A stretch of DNA of 18,922 bases from an uncultured Streptococcus sp. (GTDB lineage Bacteria > Bacillota > Bacilli > Lactobacillales > Aerococcaceae): assembly GCA_916049935.1 (NCBI GenBank), contig CAJZJI010000001.1, positions 1-18,922 on the forward strand, read 5' to 3'. This document shows positions 7,039 to 14,115 of this stretch, one piece after another. Made by a program: the position numbers and the translations under genes. The stretch's first letter is position 1. Every line of letters begins with the position of its first letter. Under the pieces are notes generated by a model. That model did not search any database. It saw nothing but the letters and a program-made list of their open reading frames with translations, and was not told where the DNA came from.

Positions 7039-8055
7039 ATGTTAGTTTCCGTAAATATTAGTGCCTATAATGAGCAAGATTACTTGCCTGAAATTTTTGA
7101 AAGTTTAAAAAATCAAACGTATCCATTAAAAAATATTGAAGTAGTACTAGTGAATGCAATGTCTACAGACAATACTCGTGCGTTAATGGATCAATTTAAA
7201 GCAGAAAATGAGCATTTATTTTATGGTGTGAAGATTCTTGATAATCCAAGAAAAACATTAAATACAGGGTTGAACTTAGGATTTAAAAACTCAGATGGTG
7301 ATTGCTATTTAAAAGTAGATGCACACTCACAAATTCCTACAAACTTTATCGAAGCCAATGTCAAAGTGATTGAGTCGGGGCAAAAAGTTTGTGGGGGTAA
7401 AAGACCAACTATTGTCCAAGCAGAAGATGATTTTTCAAAAACATTACATATTGTAGAAGAGTCTGCCCTTGGAAGTAGTATCGCCAACTACAGAAAAGGA
7501 GACACAAGCCGCTATGTAGATTCTGTATTCCAAGGAATGTATCACAAAGATGTAGTCGATACGGTAGGTTATTTTGACGAAAAATTAACGCGTACAGAAG
7601 ATAACGAATATCACTATCGTATTCGTAAAAACGGATTTAAAATTTGGTACGATACATCAATTGAGTCCTTCCAATATATTCGTCCAACCTTTACAAAAAT
7701 GATTCAACAAAAATTTGCGAACGGCTATTGGATTGGTTTAACCTCTCATGTTTGCCGAGATTCCTTATCATTATTCCATTTCGGACCAGGTGTATTTGTG
7801 GTGACTTTACTTGTATTAATGATGTTGACGCCAATTAGTTTTGTACCATTATTTACAGTGTTTGGTCTCTATTTATTGGCAGTTTTAGGATTGTCTGTTT
7901 TTGAAATTTCTAAGCAAAAATTCAATCCAACATTACTACTAATTCCATTCATTATGATTGCCATTCACTTTGCATATGGTATTGGAACGATTAAAGGATG
8001 GATCTTTGGTTTTGAATTTAAAAAAGAGTATTTTGACTCAGAAGATAAATCTTAA
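7039..8055 (+). CDS. Membrane-bound family 2 glycosyltransferase (ExoA-like)
   Basis: GT-A fold glycosyltransferase, 338 residues, likely adding a sugar to the growing undecaprenyl-linked oligosaccharide on the cytoplasmic side. N-terminal SVNISAYNEQDYLPEIFES gives the nucleotide-binding start, NAMSTDNT follows the second strand, and VDAHSQ (Asp94-x-His96) takes the place of the DxD metal motif. RTED (Glu187-Asp188) holds the probable catalytic base. After residue 240 come about three membrane helices (roughly 248-325) and a short charged tail. The order and the DAH motif resemble ExoA-type transferases of exopolysaccharide pathways; donor and acceptor cannot be read from the sequence. AGAGGTGG precedes ATG 7039. 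It is transcribed after the dehydratase, probably by read-through of the weak hairpin between them. Confidence 0.85.
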   Translation: MLVSVNISAYNEQDYLPEIFESLKNQTYPLKNIEVVLVNAMSTDNTRALMDQFKAENEHLFYGVKILDNPRKTLNTGLNLGFKNSDGDCYLKVDAHSQIPTNFIEANVKVIESGQKVCGGKRPTIVQAEDDFSKTLHIVEESALGSSIANYRKGDTSRYVDSVFQGMYHKDVVDTVGYFDEKLTRTEDNEYHYRIRKNGFKIWYDTSIESFQYIRPTFTKMIQQKFANGYWIGLTSHVCRDSLSLFHFGPGVFVVTLLVLMMLTPISFVPLFTVFGLYLLAVLGLSVFEISKQKFNPTLLLIPFIMIAIHFAYGIGTIKGWIFGFEFKKEYFDSEDKS

Positions 8056-8091
8056 AATTCCTATAAATACTCATGAATTCAAGCAAATCTA

Positions 8092-8100
8092 TGGTATAAT
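8092..8100 (+). promoter_or_regulatory. Extended -10 promoter of the ligase/ribitol/LicD operon
   Basis: TG-n (8092-8094) directly before a perfect TATAAT (8095-8100). There is no good -35 box at 17-18 bases. ATTCAAG occurs at 8077-8083, as it does before the promoter at 3191. The downstream start codon is 32 bases after the -10 box. Confidence 0.72.
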
Positions 8101-8132
8101 AAACTGATTGTATAGTTATTGGAGTGGAATGA

Positions 8133-9470
8133 ATGAGAGTAAATGAAGAAAAAATTTCAAATAGAAGAAAACAAAGAAATAATCAAAAAATAAGGAGAGT
8201 TATTTTAACGGTCTTACTGGCTTTGGGCGCTGTAATTATCGCAGGTGCTGCTTATGCATGGAGTCGTATTTCTAAAGCGGAAGATGCGATTCATCAAAAG
8301 GTAGAAACCGTCCAATTACGTGAGAAAGAATTAACAGACGATAGCAGTTTTTCGGTTCTTCTATTAGGAATTGATAATGGAGCGTATGGTCGTGATACGG
8401 AAGTAGGTCGTTCAGATACGATGCTTCTTGTTACGGTAAATCCAAAACTAAAGAAAACCACAATGATTAGTATTCCTCGTGATTCTTATACTGAAATTAT
8501 CGGATATGGTACTTTTGACAAGATTAACCATGCGTATGCGTTTGGGAAAGAACAATTCTCAATTAACAGTGTACAAAATATGCTGAACGTTCCAATTGAC
8601 TACTATGTAACTGTAGATATGCATGGATTGATGGGTCTTGTTGATGCAGTGGGTGGATTAGAAATTACCCCAGCGTTAACATTTACGTATGAAGATGAGT
8701 CATTTACTGAAGGGGTTACACGTCATGTAGACGGGGAAGCCGCACTTCGTTACGCTCGTATGCGTTATGATGACCCAGAAGGAGATACAGGCCGTCAAAA
8801 ACGTCAACAATATGTAATTCAAAAATTAGTTGAAAAATTATTGACTTTAGGTTCTGTAACGAAATACGAAGAAATTCTCAAAACATTAGAAAACTCTGTA
8901 AAAACAAACTTTACAGTAGAAAAATTATTCCAAATTGCTCAAACGCATAAAGAAGCTCTCCAACATTTTGAATCGGATACGATTAATGGGGATGGATCGA
9001 TGATCAATGGAATTTATTACTTTGTCATTCCAGAAGCAGAAAAAATTCGTGTTTCAAATGTCATCAGAAAATCTCTTGATTTAGAAGAAATTACTGAATT
9101 GAAACATATCGAGACAAAAGAAACGCAGTCATCAGTCAATATTGAGCAAAATGCTCCACAAAATAATTCGAACGTACAAGAACAAGGGGATACTTACGTA
9201 GAACCAAATGTAACGCCAAATTATAACAATAGTTACAATAATAACAATTACAATAACAACAGTAATGATGATGACGACTATGTTGCACCGACAAATCCAT
9301 CTAATAATGGTAGCGGAAGTAGTGCTGTGACACCAACAGCACCAGCAACTCAGGCATCACAAGCGACGGCTGCGCCAGAGCAACCGCAGCCTGTACAACC
9401 GACGCGATCAGCTCCTACAACCCAAGGGCCTGTTGCGCCAACACAACCTACACAAAAACAAAACCCTTAA
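8133..9470 (+). CDS. LytR-CpsA-Psr family glycopolymer ligase with long disordered tail
   Basis: LCP enzymes use the pyrophosphate-lipid intermediate to attach wall teichoic acid or capsule to peptidoglycan on the outer membrane face. This 445-residue protein has a basic cytoplasmic N-terminus (1-22), one membrane helix (about 23-43) and the LCP domain (about 74-240) with LLLGIDNGAYGR, GRSDTMLLVTVNP, SIPRDSYT, VDAVGG and RYARMRYDDPEGDTGRQKR, the Asp and Arg residues that bind the lipid pyrophosphate. From about residue 340 the tail is low complexity: an Asn/Tyr/Asp-rich stretch (362-384), then Pro/Thr/Gln/Ala-rich sequence to the end, probably threading the wall. Ribosome site GGAGTGG before ATG 8133. 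It is the first of two tandem LCP genes and probably arose with its neighbour by duplication. Confidence 0.93.
   Translation: MRVNEEKISNRRKQRNNQKIRRVILTVLLALGAVIIAGAAYAWSRISKAEDAIHQKVETVQLREKELTDDSSFSVLLLGIDNGAYGRDTEVGRSDTMLLVTVNPKLKKTTMISIPRDSYTEIIGYGTFDKINHAYAFGKEQFSINSVQNMLNVPIDYYVTVDMHGLMGLVDAVGGLEITPALTFTYEDESFTEGVTRHVDGEAALRYARMRYDDPEGDTGRQKRQQYVIQKLVEKLLTLGSVTKYEEILKTLENSVKTNFTVEKLFQIAQTHKEALQHFESDTINGDGSMINGIYYFVIPEAEKIRVSNVIRKSLDLEEITELKHIETKETQSSVNIEQNAPQNNSNVQEQGDTYVEPNVTPNYNNSYNNNNYNNNSNDDDDYVAPTNPSNNGSGSSAVTPTAPATQASQATAAPEQPQPVQPTRSAPTTQGPVAPTQPTQKQNP
9221..9279 (+). repeat. Trinucleotide-rich AAC/AAT/GAT tract within the LCP gene
   Basis: Degenerate in-frame run of AAY codons followed by GAT/GAC codons, encoding the Asn- then Asp-rich part of the first LCP protein's tail. 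Unit length is a codon, so length change by slippage would keep the frame. Confidence 0.7.
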
Positions 9471-9488
9471 AAGTATTGGAGTGTAAAT

Positions 9489-10529
9489 ATGAACGAATCA
9501 AATGAATGGACCCGACAAGGGAGACGTCAAGAAAAGAAAAAGAAACGTGGACGTATTGGTTTCATTTTAATTCTGTTACTAGCTATTATTGCAGTAGTGG
9601 GAACTTACTACGCAAGTCGAATTAACCATACGATTAACACGATTACTCAAGATGTCGGAAACCGTACAGAGCAAGAAGCAAACGACATTATTAAAAACGC
9701 AAAACCAATTAACATATTATTATTAGGGATTGATAATGGCGCGTATGGACGTACGGAAGAAGATGGACGTTCAGATACGATGCTACTATTAACCGTTAAT
9801 CCATCAATGAAGAAATCTCAATTATTGAGTCTGCCTCGTGATACTTACACTGAAATCGTAGGAACGGGTGGTTATGATAAATTGAACCACGCTTTTGCTT
9901 ATGGAAAGGCCCCAATGGTTATTAATTCAGTTGAGAAGATGTTAGATACAACGATTGACTTCTATGTGCAAATTAACATGGAAGGGTTAATGGAATTCGT
10001 CGACGCTGTCGGTGGAATTGAAGTGACAAGTCCACTTACATTTACGTACGAAGGCCGTTCTTTCGTTGAAGGAAAGACTGAACTGCTTGATGGTGAAAGT
10101 GCCTTACGTTTTGCACGTATGCGTTATGACGATCCAGAAGGAGATACAGGACGTCAAAAACGTCAACGTATCGTTATCGAGGAACTCGTTAAGAAATTGA
10201 TGACATTTAATTCTGTTACAAACTTCGAGCAATTATTGAATGCGGTAAGTAAAAACGTGAAAACGGACTTGCCAATTGGACAAGTGATGGCCCTTAAAAA
10301 CACATATGGTCCTGCCATCGCAGGAAATAATTTATCACAAACATTTATCGAAGAAAGACAGTTATTATTAACAAACAATGCAGGAGAGCAAATTTATTAC
10401 TCTTATGCAACGGATGAAGTGTTACTTGGAGTAAGTAATTCGATTCGTAAATTAATGGGACAACCAACTGTTCAAACATATCCATTACTACAACAAAGAG
10501 AAGATTTATATTATTTAACAACTCCTTAA
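9489..10529 (+). CDS. LytR-CpsA-Psr family glycopolymer ligase, second tandem copy
   Basis: 346-residue LCP protein: basic N-terminus with a KKKKRGR cluster (17-23), a membrane helix (about 24-41) and an extracellular LCP domain (about 74-245) with LLLGIDNGAYGRTEEDGRSD, SLPRDTYTE, VDAVGGIEV and RFARMRYDDPEGDTGRQKR. The predicted activity is the same as that of the preceding gene: transfer of an undecaprenyl-linked polymer to peptidoglycan. The core motifs are nearly identical to the upstream paralogue and the ribosome-site leader (ATTGGAGTG) is shared, which suggests tandem duplication. The C-terminus differs: it ends soon after the domain with no Asn/Pro-rich tail. The gap from the preceding stop is 18 bases and no promoter or terminator is visible there, so the pair is co-transcribed. 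Confidence 0.93.
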   Translation: MNESNEWTRQGRRQEKKKKRGRIGFILILLLAIIAVVGTYYASRINHTINTITQDVGNRTEQEANDIIKNAKPINILLLGIDNGAYGRTEEDGRSDTMLLLTVNPSMKKSQLLSLPRDTYTEIVGTGGYDKLNHAFAYGKAPMVINSVEKMLDTTIDFYVQINMEGLMEFVDAVGGIEVTSPLTFTYEGRSFVEGKTELLDGESALRFARMRYDDPEGDTGRQKRQRIVIEELVKKLMTFNSVTNFEQLLNAVSKNVKTDLPIGQVMALKNTYGPAIAGNNLSQTFIEERQLLLTNNAGEQIYYSYATDEVLLGVSNSIRKLMGQPTVQTYPLLQQREDLYYLTTP

Positions 10530-10553
10530 TAGGGGAAATAAGAGGTGTATAAA

Positions 10554-11261
10554 ATGATTTATGCTGGGATTTTAGCCGGTGGAACCGGAACTCGTATGGG
10601 AATCCAAGAAATGCCAAAACAATTTTTACCATTAGGAAACAAACCAATTATTATTCACACAGTCGAAAAATTCTTGTTTGTTCCAGATGTAGATGTTGTC
10701 TATGTAGCGGTTCATCCAAACTGGGTAAGCTACTTCAATGATTTATTAGATAAACATATTTTAACGAACAAGGACAAAATCCGTGTCGTTAGCGGTGGTG
10801 GAAATCGTAATGATAGCATCTTAAGTATTATTGCGGACATCAAAAATAGCGGATCGTTTTCACCTGAAGATGTGTTGATTACACATGATGCAGTGCGTCC
10901 GTTTGTTTCTTATCGCATGATTGTTGATAATATCGAAGCGATGAAACACTATGATGTAGCGGATACTGTAGTGATGGCCAATGATACAATTGTGGAATCG
11001 ATTGATGGCAAAGTCATTTCTTCTATTCCAAACAGAACACATATGTATCAAGGACAAACACCTCAAACATTCAAAATTCAAGCCTTTACTGACTTGTATG
11101 ATAGCCTTACAGATGATGTCAAAGAAATTTTGACCGATGCTTGTAAAGTATTCGTGGTTAACGATGTGAAAGTAGCTCTTGTCGAGGGTGAATACTCAAA
11201 CATTAAAATCACAACAGTAACAGATTTGAAAATTGCGCAAGCGATGTTAGGAGAGATTTAA
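10554..11261 (+). CDS. tarI: Ribitol-5-phosphate cytidylyltransferase
   Basis: Cytoplasmic enzyme joining D-ribitol 5-phosphate and CTP to give CDP-ribitol, the activated donor for ribitol-phosphate teichoic acids. The 235-residue protein has the IspD/TarI fold: ILAGGTGTRMG (6-16) with MPKQFLPLGNKPI, SGGGNRNDSI, THDAVRPFV and QTPQTFKI. It is distinguished from the isoprenoid enzyme IspD mainly by context: tarJ begins 1 base after its stop. ATG 10554 is preferred, with AGAGGTG 6 bases upstream; an in-frame GTG at 10545 with AGGGGA upstream would add three residues and cannot be excluded. It belongs to the operon that begins with the LCP genes and directly feeds the LicD or other phosphotransferases downstream. 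Confidence 0.92.
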   Translation: MIYAGILAGGTGTRMGIQEMPKQFLPLGNKPIIIHTVEKFLFVPDVDVVYVAVHPNWVSYFNDLLDKHILTNKDKIRVVSGGGNRNDSILSIIADIKNSGSFSPEDVLITHDAVRPFVSYRMIVDNIEAMKHYDVADTVVMANDTIVESIDGKVISSIPNRTHMYQGQTPQTFKIQAFTDLYDSLTDDVKEILTDACKVFVVNDVKVALVEGEYSNIKITTVTDLKIAQAMLGEI

Positions 11262-11262
11262 A

Positions 11263-12291
11263 ATGATTAATCGAGTGTATCAACTCATTCGTCCATCGTT
11301 TTTCTCAATTAAATATGAAGATGTGTCATTTTATGAAGAAGATACTGTGGTGGTTCGACCAAACTACTTAGCTTTGTGTCACGCCGACCAACGTTACTTC
11401 CAAGGAACACGTCCTGCTAAAATTTTGCAGAAGAAATTACCAATGGCATTGATTCATGAATGTTGTGGGATTGTTGTTGCGGACCCAACAGGAACCTATA
11501 AACCAGGCGATCATGTGGTGATGATTCCAAACCAACCACCACGTGATTTTGACCAGGAGACAGAGTTCTATGAGAACTATGTGAATGGAACATACTTCCG
11601 TTCAAGTGGCCATGATGGATTCATGCGTGAATTCGTGACAATTCCAATCGACCGTGTTGTGAAATACGAAGATGTTCCAGATAAAGTCGCTGCTATTTCT
11701 GAATTCGTTTCAGTTGGGGTTCACGGATTACGTCGTTTTGACAAAGTAGCGCATAGCCGTCGTAATCGTATCGTCGTATGGGGCTCAGGAAGTTTAGCAT
11801 ATGTTGTAGCAACGATTGCCAAAGCGAAATTCCCAGAGTCAACGATTATTATTGTAGGTAAAGATCCTGAAAAATTACGTCTATTCTCATTCGTAGATGA
11901 AGTATATGATGTGAGCAATCTTCCAGAAGACTTTACATTCGATCATGCGATTGAATGTGTGGGAGGAAGCGGAACTCAAGATGCATACCGTGAGATTATC
12001 CGTCATATTCAACCTCAAGGTACGGTTGTTATGATGGGGGTTAGCGAGTTCGAAGTACCATTAAACACACGTGACATTCTTGAAAAAGGATTGACTTGGG
12101 TTGGAAGCTCTCGATCAGGTCGCAAGGACTTTGAAGAGGCAGTTCAATTCATGGCAGATTCGAAAGTACATGCACGTTTGAACTTAATTATTTTTGAATC
12201 AAATCCAATCCAAGAAATGAAAGACATTTATCATTTCTTCGAGGAAGACAAATTAACGCCATTTAAAACAGTGGCTAAATGGGATATTTAG
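11263..12291 (+). CDS. tarJ: Ribulose-5-phosphate reductase (ribitol-5-phosphate dehydrogenase)
   Basis: Zinc-dependent medium-chain alcohol dehydrogenase, 342 residues, that reduces ribulose 5-phosphate to ribitol 5-phosphate with NADPH for TarI. Catalytic-zinc ligand region: LALCHADQRYFQG (Cys39), LIHECCG (His65, Glu66), Glu147 in ISEFVSVG. The structural four-Cys zinc lobe of ordinary alcohol dehydrogenases is absent, replaced by a loop containing NQPPRDFDQETEFYENYV, as is usual for TarJ. The Rossmann part begins VVWGSGSLAYVVATIAK (about 171). The gene starts 1 base after tarI with AGGAGA inside the end of tarI, so the two are translationally linked. Together they show that the polymer contains ribitol phosphate. 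Confidence 0.93.
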   Translation: MINRVYQLIRPSFFSIKYEDVSFYEEDTVVVRPNYLALCHADQRYFQGTRPAKILQKKLPMALIHECCGIVVADPTGTYKPGDHVVMIPNQPPRDFDQETEFYENYVNGTYFRSSGHDGFMREFVTIPIDRVVKYEDVPDKVAAISEFVSVGVHGLRRFDKVAHSRRNRIVVWGSGSLAYVVATIAKAKFPESTIIIVGKDPEKLRLFSFVDEVYDVSNLPEDFTFDHAIECVGGSGTQDAYREIIRHIQPQGTVVMMGVSEFEVPLNTRDILEKGLTWVGSSRSGRKDFEEAVQFMADSKVHARLNLIIFESNPIQEMKDIYHFFEEDKLTPFKTVAKWDI

Positions 12292-12305
12292 AAAGTGAGG
12301 AAAAC

Positions 12306-13145
12306 ATGGAACCATTACAAGAGAAATGTTTAGAAATGGCTGAATACTTTGTGTCATTTTGTAAGCAACATGAATTATTATGTTATTTATGCGGTGGTGG
12401 GGCCATTGGAGCACTTCGCCATAAAGGCTTTATCCCTTGGGATGATGATTTAGATTTCTTTATGCCACGAAAAGATTATGAAAAACTGATTGAATTGTGG
12501 CCAAAAGAAGCAGATGGGCGTTATGTGATGTCAAACAGTGACGAACATTACTTAGACCGTAATTTGTTTGTGACAATTCGTGATAAAGAAACGACTTGCG
12601 TGAAACCTTATCAAGCGGACTTAGACGTACCGCATGGTTTAGCAATTGATATCCTGCCGCTAGATTATTATCCAAAATCAGAATCAGCACGTAAAAAACA
12701 AGTTCGTTGGGCATTGATTTACTCATTGTTCCGCGCGCAAACAATTCCTGAAAAACATGGTGGATTGATGAAGTGGGGAAGCTTATTCTTATTAGGATTA
12801 GTCCCAACACGTTCATTACGCTATAAAATTTGGAGCAAGGCGCAACGTGAGATGACAAAGTACACGCGTGAAGAAAGTGATGGAATCACAGAACTTTGTG
12901 CAGGGCCTGGATACATGAAGAATAAATATCCAATCGAAAGCTTTGAATCAGCGCTATTTGTACCATTTGAACAAACGGAAATGCCAATTCCAGTTGGATA
13001 CGATGCTTACTTAAAAACAGCATTTGGTGATTATATGACACCACCTCCAGCAGATAAGCAGGTAGCGCATCATGATGCATTATTTGTCGATCTTGAAAAT
13101 GGATACGAGAAGTATAAAGGGGAGTATTATGGAACCAAAAATTAG
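12306..13145 (+). CDS. LicD-family phosphotransferase, divergent member
   Basis: LicD-type nucleotidyltransferase-fold protein, 279 residues, cytoplasmic. Family members transfer a phospho-group from a CDP donor: phosphocholine in bacterial LicD, ribitol 5-phosphate in the related animal fukutin and FKRP. The core motif CGGGAIGALRHKGFIPWDDD (29-48) carries Asp46-48 and Asp50, the metal-binding acidic cluster; then AIDILPLD and, near the end, FGDYMTPPPADKQVAHH. It differs from the other two LicD modules here by GGG where they have G-S-L. It sits 14 bases after tarJ, so CDP-ribitol is a natural donor; phosphocholine is the alternative. ATG 12306 follows GTGAGGA; a start at 12279 inside tarJ has no ribosome site. 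Family assignment firm, donor inferred. Confidence 0.88.
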   Translation: MEPLQEKCLEMAEYFVSFCKQHELLCYLCGGGAIGALRHKGFIPWDDDLDFFMPRKDYEKLIELWPKEADGRYVMSNSDEHYLDRNLFVTIRDKETTCVKPYQADLDVPHGLAIDILPLDYYPKSESARKKQVRWALIYSLFRAQTIPEKHGGLMKWGSLFLLGLVPTRSLRYKIWSKAQREMTKYTREESDGITELCAGPGYMKNKYPIESFESALFVPFEQTEMPIPVGYDAYLKTAFGDYMTPPPADKQVAHHDALFVDLENGYEKYKGEYYGTKN

Positions 13146-14097
13146 TATCATTGTTCCAGTATACAACGTTGAACAATATCTAGAACGTTGTGTGGAATCA
13201 ATTTTAAAACAGACAATGACTAATTTTGAATTGATTCTTATTAATGATGGTTCTAGTGATAACAGTGGACAATTATGTGATGAGTTGTCACGTAAAGATA
13301 CTCGTATTCGAGTGCTTCATATCCAAAATGGAGGAGTCTCTAATGCAAGAAATTTAGGAATCCAGTCATCGAGAGGTGAGTGGATTTCGTTTATCGATAG
13401 TGATGATTTTGTTACGGAAGATTATTTAGAAACCCTACTACAACCTGTTGAAACAGATGAAACAATCGGTTTTTCTATCGGGAAATTACATCATATCCAA
13501 AATGGAGTTGTGACAGCATTACCTGAAACAAGTAGTGAATTAAATGTTTGGGATACAGAACAGACACTTAAAGAACTATTAACGACAGAAAAAACATCAT
13601 TTTTCCCTGTCGCAAAACTATTTCGTAAGAGTCTAATTCAAGACCATCAGTTTAATACGAAATATCATCTTGCAGAAGATGCGTTATTCTTAACAGAATT
13701 ATTAATTCAATCAAAATGCAATGCAGTTTTTGTTGATAAACCAATTTACTTTTACGATCATCGTGAGGGAAGTGCAACGACATCAGTCAATCAGTATGTT
13801 TTTGATACAGTTACTGTGTATCAAGAAATTATTGCAATGGTCAAGAAAGAATTTCCAAAATTGCAACCGGAATTGAATAATCGTGAATATTGGTCTTATA
13901 TTACTGTATACGATAAGTTGATTTTCGCGAATAATAAGCAGTTTACTGAGAAAGAAAAAGAATATAGAAGATGGATTCTAAAGCATAAAAAAGAAATAAT
14001 GAAAGATCAATATTTTACGAAATTTAGAAAAATTGCTATTGTATTCTTATGTATTTCGCCAATTCTTTATAAGAAAATTGTTGAGTTGAAAAAGTAG
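13129..14097 (+). CDS. Family 2 glycosyltransferase
   Basis: GT-A glycosyltransferase of 322 residues likely extending the teichoic acid repeat on the cytoplasmic face. Motifs: ISIIVPVYNVEQYLERCVES (5-24), ILINDGSSDNSG (36-47), GGVSNARNLGI, the DxD metal motif FIDSDDF (Asp90-Ser-Asp92), and the probable base Asp in HLAEDALFL (Glu183-Asp184). A hydrophobic C-terminal helix (about 296-312, followed by KK) may anchor it to the membrane. The start ATG 13129 overlaps the end of the licD-type gene by 17 bases and has AAAGGGGAG 5 bases upstream; longer in-frame starts lie inside that gene and lack a site. From about here on, ATA and AGA codons look more common than in upstream genes. The sugar donor cannot be told. 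Confidence 0.87.
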   Translation: MEPKISIIVPVYNVEQYLERCVESILKQTMTNFELILINDGSSDNSGQLCDELSRKDTRIRVLHIQNGGVSNARNLGIQSSRGEWISFIDSDDFVTEDYLETLLQPVETDETIGFSIGKLHHIQNGVVTALPETSSELNVWDTEQTLKELLTTEKTSFFPVAKLFRKSLIQDHQFNTKYHLAEDALFLTELLIQSKCNAVFVDKPIYFYDHREGSATTSVNQYVFDTVTVYQEIIAMVKKEFPKLQPELNNREYWSYITVYDKLIFANNKQFTEKEKEYRRWILKHKKEIMKDQYFTKFRKIAIVFLCISPILYKKIVELKK

Positions 14098-14115
14098 TAA
14101 ATAAAGGAGTTAAAA

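Noticed and set aside
10554..11261. IspD (isoprenoid 4-diphosphocytidyl-methylerythritol synthase) instead of TarI
   Set aside because: The fold is shared, but tarJ follows at 1 base and the operon is devoted to a wall polymer, so the ribitol enzyme is the better reading.
12460..12858. 132-codon open frame on the minus strand inside the divergent licD gene
   Set aside because: It is antisense to a well-supported LicD domain, and I recognise no family motif in it. Several similar antisense frames under coaBC, the dehydratase and tarJ were dropped for the same reason.
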